Assembly: GCA_029212405.1 (NCBI GenBank)
Contig: JARGNR010000006.1
Span: 41,532-105,531 of the forward strand
Reading direction: 5' to 3'
Source of the DNA: Saprospiraceae bacterium
GTDB lineage: Bacteria; Bacteroidota; Bacteroidia; Chitinophagales; Saprospiraceae
DNA length: 64,000 nucleotides
Shown: piece after piece, positions 27,287 through 39,500 of the stretch
Position numbering within the stretch: the stretch's first letter is position 1
Layout of the letters: each line of letters starts with the position of its first letter
Program-made: the position numbers and the translations under genes
Notes under the pieces: generated by a model
What the model was told of the DNA's origin: nothing
Seen by the model: only the letters and a program-made list of their open reading frames with translations
Database searches by the model: none

Positions 27287-27462
27287 ATATTCATATATAT
27301 TTTTTCATAATGTGTTTAAATACAAGTATTTAAATTGAAAGAATCCATCATTAAAAATAAATACCCAACATAGGACAATATCAAATTTTCAAAAGTAACC
27401 TACTTCCAAACTCTAGAATCGTGATGATAAACTTAGAAAACGTTTTTAAAATGAGCAGGAAC

Positions 27463-27487
27463 AAAAAAAGAGAGCATTACTGCTCTC
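27463..27487 (-). terminator. Rho-independent terminator of giant gene 2
   Basis: On the minus strand a 7-bp stem GAGAGCA / TGCTCTC with a 4-base loop is followed immediately by a run of seven T. It lies about 60 bp past the stop of giant gene 2, so the giant genes are at least partly separate transcription units. Confidence 0.8.
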
Positions 27488-27495
27488 CTTTATAC

Positions 27496-27521
27496 AATTC
27501 TATGATTTTTCTCATAGAATT
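27496..27521 (-). terminator. Second hairpin after giant gene 2
   Basis: A perfect 10-bp AT-rich stem (AATTCTATGA and its complement) with a 6-base loop lies between the stop codon and the terminator. It may stabilise the mRNA 3' end or assist termination. Confidence 0.45.
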
Positions 27522-27544
27522 AAAAACCCCTTATTTTATTCTTA

Positions 27545-30500
27545 TTATTCTGGTATTTGCTCGATAATTCCATTAAAATTTGAAAGGAAAGAACTATTCA
27601 AAGGATATAACAACACTTGACTGAATAAGTAATTTAAATCATCATTCGGATTGGTATATTTTGCTTTTCCATTCATATCAAAGTCACCCACATAATATCC
27701 ATATGCATTGTCATAATTGATCAAAAATTCTGGTGAACTAAACAATACACCAATAAATAATACATTTTGATCATCCTCAGGATTTGTAAACTTTATTTTA
27801 CCATTGGAATCAAAATCTCCCGCATAAAGAGCAGAATATCCGTTGCCCATATTTTTTTGAGATAAACCAGAATAATCTAGACCATTTCCTTTTGAGGTTT
27901 CAAAATTAAATACAGGATACGTTGGATCTGTAAAATCAATAAGGTCTTCACTTGTGACCAATTGGGACATTACACCCAAATGAGATCTATGTTTAACGAC
28001 CACATAAAAACTATCCGCATTGACTCCGGTAAATCTCAAAGAACTGATCCCATCCAGGTCAACAACATCCCCATCTCTTTGAACCAATCCTGATCGAGTT
28101 CCTAATACCGTCACACTATCCAATTTTGATCTTATTTCAACATGTACCCAATCCACAATTGCATTATCTCCTTCCACACCAAAAACACCCAATGAATCTG
28201 TGATAAATTGATTTTTAACCATCAATCCAGGACCTACTTTGTCAAATTGGTCTTTGGTAGGCATAAAAAGGTCATGATCAAAACTGTAAGGATCTGAAAG
28301 TGGGATATGATTTTCTCCTGTAAATGGACTTACTCTCAAATCATCTCTCATTAAAGGCAAACCTGATTCTGTTTCTTCATTTCCATTGAATATCAATGAA
28401 CCCTCCAGGTATACCCGTATGTTTAATCCTAAATCATCCAAAACCATAAGATGAATGGTAGCATCTGTACAATAAGACTCATCATCACAAAGTGTATAAA
28501 TAATTTCTGTTGTCCCAATAAACTCGTCAGACGGCGTAAATTCAAAATTTCCACTACCATCTATAAAGTAAGATCCCTCAGCATTCACAATTGGAATCTC
28601 TTGAGTTCCTTGAGCTTGAATTGAAATGATATTTCCTTCTGGATCAAAATCATTTCGAATTATATTTCCAGAAACCGAGGTTGCTTTCATGGTATAATAG
28701 AAGTCGTCATTCGCTACAGTTGAATTCACTGCTGAAGTATCATTCACAATCACTATTTGAGTAGAATTTGTGCACGTTACACCATCACTCATACATATCG
28801 AATACATGATTGTGTCTATTCCAATAAATCCAGTATTGGGTGTATATTCAATTTTGTCTTCTTGTATTAATATAGTTCCATTTATAGGCAGTTTTGTGGT
28901 TGTCAGCGTGGAAGGATCCAACGTACAACCTCCCGTAAATACACACGTATCATTTGCCATAGCATTGATGATTACCATTTCTCCCACTTCTGTGTCCAAT
29001 TGCCCTCTGTAAGTAGTGGTATACTCCATATTGGCCACTGGATTGGATTTTGCAGTAACATTTTCAATGACATTGATTTCTAACGTTGTCCCACTGCAGC
29101 CAGAAAGTACAGGAGGTATGCAAATTGGTATTCTAAATATGTATTTACCAGCTTTATTCGCGCTAAATGAATACGTGCCATCAAGGTTTACTAATAAGTT
29201 AGGAATACTATTTGAAGGCTTACTCATGACTTCTATATTCTCACCATAAATGGCATCAATTGAAGTTTTATCATTGGTTCTCAAATTTCCTGTTACGATT
29301 TCATTCTTTTTGACAACATTAAAATCATGGTTGGTACAATTTGATATTGTGATCGGATCTGACCATGCTTCTATTCCGCAACCTGAACTCATATCAAGGT
29401 AGTGAATCTGTACTACTCCAGGTGCATGAGCAGTGACGACACCCAAATTTGATACCGTGGCAATTGCAGGATTGGTACTGGACCAAATTCCCAATTGTGC
29501 TGGTTGCAAAGCCCTCGTATACCCCAAACAAATTTCATCGTCCCCAGTAATTTCCAATTGACTTATTGATGCTACTTCAATAGCAATCGATTCGTCTGAA
29601 GTACAACCGGTACTCCCATCCGTATAGACAAAATATGCTGTTCCATCCGCAATTCCAGTGACCATGCCATTGGCATCCACTGAAGCCACATTCGGGTCAG
29701 AACTGGACCATACCCCTCCTGAAGATGGCGTAAGGTAAGTTACCCCTCCCAAACAAATTGAATTAGGACCTGCGACTCCTACCCCAGGCGCACCGTGTAT
29801 GGTCAATTCATCACTCCATTCTGATTGGCAAGAGGTAGATGAATCTGTAAATTTAAATTGTACAGTTCCCTGACCTTCGCTTATAATCATTCCTGAATTG
29901 TTAATGGTTGCAACTGCAGCGTTAGAGCTTTCCCATATTCCACCCGAAGAAGGTAATATATACGTTGTGTCTCCTGCACAAATTGAAGTGGGTCCGTCAA
30001 AATTTATGCTTGGACTTGGCAATACTGTAACCACTTCTGATGTATCAGAATAACATCCTGTAGAGAGATTCATGAAAATAAATCGAGTTTCCCCAGTACC
30101 CATTCCCGTAATCACACCATTGTTTTGAATAGTGGCAATTGCAGGGTTAAGACTTGTCCATAATCCACCTGTAGTAGGAGAAATAATCGTAGTTGAACCA
30201 ATGCAAATTTCGTCAGGCCCTGTTACAGTTACTTCCTCAGTCGCTTCAACGGTTAAGAGTTCTGAAGGATTTGAAATACATCCTGTCGTTGAATCCGTAA
30301 ATCTAAATGTTGTGGTTCCAGCTGATATTCCAGTCACCAAACCTGAATCATCAATGGTAGCTATCGCAGGATTATCACTGACCCATGTCCCTCCCGATGA
30401 CGGCAGCATTTGAGATACAGATCCAATACAAATAGTGGAAGGGCCCCCTATGGTCGCATTTGGATTTTCAAACACAATTACTGGTGAAGTAGCATTTGAA

Positions 30501-33500
30501 ACACAACCATCAGTAGTCGTAAATGTAAATCGCGCAATTCCTTGGCTAATACCCGTAACCACTCCTGAATTCGTTACAGTCGCCACAAATTCATTATCAC
30601 TCGTCCAAGTTCCTCCAGAAGAAGGGGTTAAGTTGGTACTGGTTCCTTCACAAATCATATTCGAACCATTTATCGCAACGTTTGGTCTAGGTTTCACAGT
30701 CACAGGAACAGACTCTGCAGAGGTACATCCTGTGGAACTTTCTATAAATGAAAAAGTTACCTGACCTGCACTTATTCCTGTGATCGTCCCATTAAATCCT
30801 ATGGTAGCTATACTATTATCATTGCTTATCCAAGATCCGATCGCTGGCGAAGACATCATAGTTGTCTCTCCAATGCATATCTCATCCGGACCGTTTAGAT
30901 TGATCGTTGGAGGAGTTGAGACAGATAATGGAGAAGTTGTACCCGCCGAACATCCTGTTGTTGAGTTCGTAAAAGTTAGTGTAACTGAACCTTCAGCAAG
31001 TGCTGAAACTTCTCCATCATTTGTTATTGTAGCAATTAAGGGATTGCTGCTGTTCCATGTACCTCCTGTTGTAGGCGATACGATTGTCGTTTCACCAATA
31101 CAAATTGATGAAGGGCCAATATAAGTGATTATTGGATCAGGATTTATTGTTATTTCCATGGTAGATTCAGAAGCACATCCAGTTTCATTTGTAAAAATAA
31201 AGCTTACAATACCAGGAGATACCGCTGTTACAGTCCCCTCATTACTTACCATAGCTTTACTCACATCACTACTAGACCATGTTCCTCCAGTAGTGGGTGT
31301 TAGAGTAGTCGTTTCACCAATACACAAATTGGAAGGCCCTGTTACTGCAACTGTTGCCGGTTGAATGATTGTCAAAACATCACTTGAATCCGAAACACAC
31401 CCTGTGGAGGTATTGGTAAATATAAACCGAACATCTCCTGGTGCAATGGCTGTTATCATTCCTAAATTGGTCACCGTAGCAACAGATACATTGGTACTTG
31501 ACCATATCCCTCCAGAATTCGGTGAAATTGTTGTTGTTTCTCCTTCACATACTTCGGTTGGACCTGAAAAATTTATCGTAGGGATCGGATGAACAGTTAC
31601 TGGACTGGAAGCTGCTGAAGAACATCCTGTCAAATCGCTGATAAAGATAAATGATGCACTCCCTGCAGAAAGTGCAGTTATGGATCCATTATCATCAATC
31701 CCTGCAACAGATGGATTAGTGCTTTCCCATCTTCCTCCAGTACTTGGTGTGATCGTCGTTGATTCACCTACACATAATGCATTTTCATTTGGAGAAGAAA
31801 TAGCTGGATCTCCATTCACGGTAATGGTCACTTGGTCTTCCGACATACATCCATTGCTTGATTCAATAAAAGTGAATGAAGCACTACCTGCCGCTTTTCC
31901 TGTGACAACACCCTCATTTGTTACTGTGGCTACAGAATTATTACTGCTGATCCAAACTCCTCCTGTTGTTGGACTTAAGAGAGTCATTCCATTTATACAA
32001 ATGCTATTGGGTCCTGTAATAGATACCTCTGGATTGGCAATCACCGTCAGAGGAGTGCCTAATTCGACCTCACATCCTATGGAAGAAATAAATGTAAAAT
32101 ATGCAGATCCCGCTCCAATTGCAGTGACTTCACCAGATACAGAAACAATAGCTACACTTTCATCACTACTAACCCAAGAACCACTAGTAGACGCATTCAC
32201 ATAGGTAATCGAACCCTCACAAATTGTACTCGGACCATTGTAAGAAACCGTTGGGGTATTGTAAATATTTATATTGTAAGATCCTGCAGAATAACATGCG
32301 TTTGATGAAGGGGTATAGGTGATAATTGTATTCCCTGGGTTGACAGGTAAGATTTCTCCAGTATTGGCATCAATCGTTGCAACAGTATTATTGCTGCTTG
32401 ACCATGTACCTCCAACTATGGTCGCATTCAGAATAGAGGTTTCATCCAAACATAGTTGATCGTCACCGGAAATCACCACAGTACTATTGGGGTTTACCAA
32501 TATTGCTGCAGTAGGATCAGAATAACAACCGGTATTATCATCTCGAAAAACAAATGAAGCTGTACCTTCTCCCAATGCTGTGACAATTCCAAAATCGTCT
32601 ACAGTCGCAACTCCATAATTTGTGCTGGTCCATGTTCCCCCGCTTGTAGGAGACAATTCAGTAGTCTGGCCTACACATATTGTATCCTGCCCTGTAATAT
32701 CAACGCTCGGCTTGGCGATAACATCAATGACGGCAGTGGCCGTAGTCGAACAACCAATAGAATTCGTTACGGTAATCGTATAGGTTGTCGCTGGATAAAC
32801 CGGAGTTACGGTTACACTTGATGCAGTAGAATTGTTGGCGTTGCCCCCCCATTGATAGGTAGTTTCAGAATCTCCATTCACTGATAATGTTACATCTTCC
32901 CCTTCACAAACTTCTGAATTTAAAGTAAATATAAAAGGCTCATAAGATGCATACACAAAGGCTGTAGTATTGGAGCTACATCCTTTACTATCAGTTACAG
33001 TAAGGCTATAATTTCCATCATCCGTAATGCTGACTGTTTCCAAACTGGATGAAAACCCATTCGGTCCAGTCCAGGTATATGAATAGTTAGAAGTACCCCC
33101 TGAAACGAGTGCACTCAATTGTGAATCCTCTTCAAGACATAACGATCCATTAAAGTCAATGGTCACATCTACCTGAGGATGAACAGTAATAAGATCAGAT
33201 GAGGAAGATGTGCATCCATTGGCATTGGTATAGGTAAAACTGGTGACTCCTTCTGAAACGCCAACTACAATTCCTTCTGAGGATACAATCGCAATATTTG
33301 AATCTCCACTTGTCCAGAATCCTCCAGTAGCTGTTGATGCGAGTTGTGTATTTTCTCCAACGCAAATTTCTGTTTCCCCTGAGATGGTAACTACAGGATC
33401 TGCGTTGATTGTAATTCCAAATGTTGGATCTTGCGGACACGACTGTGAATTGTGATCGTACGTAATTACAACATTTCCAGAGGCTATAGCCGTGACTAGA

Positions 33501-36500
33501 CCACTGGAATTAATAGTGGCAATTGATGGATTGCTGGAAATCCAATTCCCTCCACCTTGTGATGCATTAAATTGAGATGTTTCTCCAATGCAAAGTATTG
33601 GATCACCATCTATGGTTACTTTTCCTTTATTGTCTACCAGAATTTCTTCGGTAGGTACAGATATACATCCTGCATCAGTAGTAAAAATAAACGTAGCCGT
33701 TCCTGGTCCTACTGCAGTTACAATCCCAACATTTGAGACTGTTGCTACATCTGTATTGCTACTACTCCATGTTCCACCAGTGGTTGGGCTCAAATTGGAA
33801 GTGGACCCAATACACAATTCTACCGGACCCATCACCTCGACAATTGCTACCTCATTAACTGTAACAGTACAATTCAGAATTTCATCGCATCCATTGGAAT
33901 TGGTAACAGTTACAAAATATGTAGTTGTAGACGTAGGATTGACTGTATGACTAGCACCTGTTCCCAATCCATGACTCCATGCATAAGAAGCTCCTCCTGA
34001 CGCAAGTATGTCCACACTTTCTCCTTCACAAATCTCCTGATCCGATGATATGGATGCAGTTTCTCCATCATCACTACAATCAGGATCCAAACAATCAATC
34101 AAGCCATCTTCATCATTATCAATGCCATCATCACAAATTTCACAAATCACTAAAGTATCTGTAATACCGTCTGATTTGGGCTTTATCCCAAATGCAGCAA
34201 AATTAAATCCTGATACAAAAACATTATTTACTATGGGTGGATTATCGATCATATCTTGCGTAATCACAATATCCTGAGAAGCACTCAATTGGCTATTCGC
34301 AGGTAGAACAGAAGCCCCAAAATCTATACTCCCTCCTAAAGAAGAATTAGCGTTTAAGTTTTGAAATTCTGCATCTGCAAAATTATAAACGATGTAATCG
34401 TAAACGATGGTATCTCCAACTGAGACACATTCTGCATTTGTTTCAGCTGTTATTACAAGATTCTGATCACATTCCACTATGGCAGCGACATATCCCGATA
34501 GTAAAGCTGATTGTCCATTGGAAGCTGGAGATTTTATCACGATATGAATGCTGTCTGCGTCGGGAAGAATTTCTTCAATGTTTGTAAATTGAAGATGCAA
34601 TGTATTTCCTTTATTGGGTTCATAAATTGTATCTGTCTGGATTGCTCCATCTCCAAAAGCACTCACATAAATCTCCGTCCCATCATTTTCAATGCCAGAT
34701 AAGCTAACATTGACATAGGCTTCTTTATGGTTTATAGTATTTGTCAAAGGAAAACTAACTTTGTACTCTTGCCCAGGTAATAGTTCCTTATGTATTGCTT
34801 TCCCAAAACTTTCAAAACCCTTTGCTGCACTGCTAAAATTGTCCATAGTGGCTACAGTGTACACAACAAATGATTCAGCTAAAGAAATATCCCCATTGTA
34901 GGATAAGAAAATTGAATCAGATGGAGGTAGAATAGTTCTAAAAAATCGATCTCCGTCTACCCCACTTTCCCCTTCGTAGTGTTGTTTATTGACCACTCGC
35001 TGCTCACCTTCCAGCGTATTAAAAATAACTTGTTCCGCTGCACCAACTCCTCCACTAAATGTAGCCTCTACAATGTAGTACTCCATGAAAGTTGGATTTA
35101 GTACTCTGACTGCTGGATTTTCTACCCCTTTGATTCCTGATCCTGATGGTGAAATTTTATATCCGATTTCACAATCAAAATCAAAACTTTCATCTTCAAG
35201 GCAAATGGGCAATGAGTTGTCTACAATTTTTGCAATGATATTCGAATATAATTCAGTCCCACATAAATCATTTATAGTAAGTCTTCTAAAATACGTAGTA
35301 GTAGTAATATTTCCAGGAGTATAACTCAGACCATTTTCACCTGCAATAGTGCTCCAATTGATACTATCCGTACTCATCTGCCACTGATTAGTAAATGTGC
35401 CCTCTGCAAAATAGGGATCTTCATAGGATAGTATTTCTCCTGATGTAAATGCAGCACAAAAGATTTCATCGCCAGAAAGTATTCCTGGATTAAAGTCTGT
35501 CTGTATACATTCAGGATCTGCACAATCTGTCAATCCATCCTGATCATTGTCAATCCCATCATCACAGATTTCATCTATACAATTTGTTGCAGCATACACC
35601 AATGCCTGATCAAATAATTCTTTTCCTTTTAATGTTAAATGCTTTTCAGGTGTAAACCAACTTGAAGCTGGACTTGGCAATGCTCCACCATTTTCATCAT
35701 TCGCATATATCCCGTTAAAATGATATCCAAGATACACTCTATTTCCATGTGTCGATGAAATTCCTGGCAATGCATCTTCTGACGAATTCTTAAATATAAT
35801 ACCGTCTGTTTCATTGGCAACACCCGCAGAAGATGACCATAAACTGGTTACTGCATCACTTGAAAAATCACCTTTTGTAAATAGATTACTCCCCCAAGCT
35901 GTAGGATTGTCAAAAGTATAGATTTGCTCAAACGTAACAGGGTCAGTATATGCAGACGTATTCCAAAATACCGTTCCAGCAGAACTACTTAAACCAAAGT
36001 CATCCAAGAGATTGTAATTACTTACTAATATACTGTTGGACATATTTTTTAATGAATCTACCAGATCTGAAGAAATATGTCCTTCAGTTGTTCCTGATAT
36101 AATAATGATCTCATACGCTGAAAAATCAACATTTACAAATGTATTTTGATTCATCACATCATATGTACCGAGTCCACTTTCATTTTTTGTTAAAATGGGT
36201 AGTATGGTATTATCTCCATTTACCGCATCTAAGTACTCAATCCATCCATGGTCCCACGCATCTCCATCATAGGGTTTATCCAAGCCACACAGATATAATA
36301 TATCACATCCAATTTCTTCTGTCGAACAGGGTGAGGGTATATCAACTAGCTGGGTATCTCCACAGTAATTTCCAACTTTCCAAATTGCGCTCACCTCATT
36401 ATTACTACTTCCATCTGCAACAACATTAAACGTCACTACATATGGAGAAGTAGCCCCGTTCACAACATCAATTTCCTCTTTGCGATCACCCATTGTTACT

Positions 36501-39500
36501 TCAATGACATCATTGGAGGGTGCAAAATTCCAAGCTACTTCTATGGTTACTGTTGCCACATCTCGTAGCGGTTGATTTATACAATCACTTACACTTACAC
36601 TATTTATGGTTAAAGGCTCATAACACGCATCAGGACAGTCGGGAACAGGAGCAAATAATACTCCATTTGGTCCAGGAGCTGCCGCTAAATTCTCTACAAA
36701 AGCGCCTGTCGTACCGTCATATTTTAATACCCCAATTTCATCGCTTTGCGAACTCACATACAAATATCCATCACCATTAAACGAAAGATGGACAGGATCT
36801 TGAAGTCCTCCCGATTGATACGGTACAAACGTACTCATATATGCCCCTGTACTTCCATTGTATTTGACGACTTTGTCGTTGTATCTACCCGTTACATATA
36901 AATTGCCATCTGGTCCAAAAGTAAGATCTGAAGGTGCATTTATATAACTGGAATTAGCCGTCACAAATACATCCATAAATGCTCCGGTAGTTCCGTTGTA
37001 TCTCAATATTTCATCGGTATAAAAACTTGAGACATAAAGATTTCCATCCGGCCCAAATTCAATGCCCCATTTATTTCCATCTAATCCCCCAGCTCCACTT
37101 AGCACAAAAATACTTGTTGCACCCGTCGCTGGATCTAATTTCAAAACTTCATCTCTATCATCATTATTGATGTAAATATTTCCATCAGGACCAATTGTTA
37201 ATCCATGAGGATCATCAATTTTATCTGTAAAGGTTTCAATCAATACTCCAGTAACTAAACTATATTTTCGGATAGAATTTTCATCACTATTACTTACATA
37301 CAACCAGTTATCTGATCCTACGACCATCTCAATTGGTCCATTTAATCCTTGAATAAAATTATCAATTAACGCACCCGAATTTTGATCATATCGTATGATA
37401 TTTCCATTATTATCTGCTACAAACAATTCACCTACATTGTTACAATCTCTAACTACAGGGTTCGTATTCAACAAACCTGCATCAATGGTTAAATTATTGG
37501 TACTATTGCTTAAGGTAATAATTGAAGTTCGTCCATCAGAAGTATTCGCATTACTATCTTTCTCATTATCTGCCCCAACATTCTGAGGTGAAAAACTTGC
37601 CCCACTTGGTAAAACAAATTCTACTCTATATTGTCCTTCTGGTAAATTATTAAAAACGTACGCTCCAAAATTGTCTGTTACTGTACTCACTGGAGACCCT
37701 TCAACCATAAACGCACTTCCAGTATCAGTTAAAAGATTAACCACTACACCAGATACACCCGGCTCTTCAATATCTTGAATTCCATCACCATTCATATCTG
37801 CCCACACTTTGTCTCCAATCTGAAGATTGATTAAGTTGGCACTTACACAATCACACGCTTCCACATCTTCACCAGGTAGTATACTTCCTACATATGAAGC
37901 CAATCCAGATCCTGCATCAATCGTAAACAACTGATTTTTATTCGATCCACTTTTTCCTGTTGTTGCCACCATTTGCCCAGTCGCTGTGAAGGCTAATGAT
38001 TCAACATCTTGGATTCCATAATCTCCGATTTCAGTCCATTGACCGGTAGATGTATTAATCGTCCCAAAAGACTGATTCCCAGAACTGCCATAATTGGAAA
38101 TAGCATATAAAGTTCCATCTTTCCCCATGGCAATATCATCCAAATCATTCTCAGGAGTATTGATAACTAAATAATCTATCCCAACGCCAAAAGCGTCCTG
38201 TACTGCTAAACCTGTTATTGGATTGATCTGAAATAATAAATCATCCGGTGCTCCATCATTGTTTAAATAATTATCTCTTCTTTCTGTTGCCCAAATAACA
38301 GAATTGGTATTATCGAATGTCATCCCATCTATATCAGAAATTGAGAGTTGACCTTCGGCCCCATCTACATTCCCTACAGATGAGTTTAAAATAGAAAAAG
38401 ATCCTGTTATAGGATTTATCGTTCCAAAAATTCCACCATCCGCGGCATAAATAATTTCAGCAACTGTATCCATGGCCATTGCTTCAATAGAATTGGTACC
38501 TGTAGGTCCAATACTTACCACTTCACTCGTAATATAATTAAATGTATAAAACGAATCAGGAGCAGAGTTGTCGCCATTATCACCATCTGAAATAAAATAA
38601 CAAACTTCATTGTCAAAGCCAGCAAATTGTGTACATCCCACTTCTTCTAAAATCACATTATCTATCCATATATTATGTAGATCTTGACTTAAGTAAAACT
38701 TAAATGCAGCACTATTATCTGTTCCTGAGACTGTTATATTAGGAAAAGTGAATGTTTGCGCCGTTGTTGTCACCGTTATCTCTGGACTGTAATAATAAGT
38801 GGTATTAGGAGAACCCATTTGCTGAATAGCAACATTAATTAACTTCGACGCACTAGCCTTTGCTTCAAAACTAATGTTATACGTCTTTGAAGAACTGACA
38901 GCAATATTGTTATACCTTAATTGAGTATGCCATTCTGTTCCATCAGTATTTGTAATATCTATGTATGCAGAATTAGTTCCTGATAGTTGTCCTGTGTTAT
39001 CTATAGAAATAGTTGATGTAGCTGGAGAATTATTTTCTAGCACCCAATTGGTCGTCCCATTATCAAATTCATTGTTGTTTATTAAACTACAGTTCTCTTC
39101 ATTACTTCCATTATTCAAACCAAAATCTACATCTGTCCTTGATTGACCTTCAGTGATCGTAAACACCCCTGAAGAATTATTGTTATTTCCATCTAAATCA
39201 GAGGTTACATTAAACCCACTTGGAATATCGATTTCCACTTCATAAGAACCTGAAGGCAAATTATCAAAACTATAATAACCAAGATTATCGGTAAAGGTCC
39301 TACTTAATAGGTTGTTGCTATTATCATACAACGATACTTCAACATTATCAATTCCTGCTTCTCCACTTTGAAGTCCATCACCATTAACATCATTCCATAC
39401 AAAATCACCAATTTGACCGGATGGAATATCATTATCACAAAAGAAAAGGGTGGCAACAGAAAATGAATTATTCGCATCTACTTCTAATTTGCTAACATTA

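Larger units (their letters stand above)
26987..27544. other. 558-bp intergenic region between giant genes 1 and 2
   Basis: This AT-rich stretch holds the end of the giant gene 2 transcript (terminator and a second hairpin, annotated separately), a candidate -7 box for giant gene 1, and two inverted repeats: a 9-bp one (27239-27247 / 27266-27274, CTACTTTAC and complement) and a 6-bp hairpin at 27145-27160 (CACTTT, loop AATA, AAAGTG). I see no open reading frame or RNA gene in it. Confidence 0.7.
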
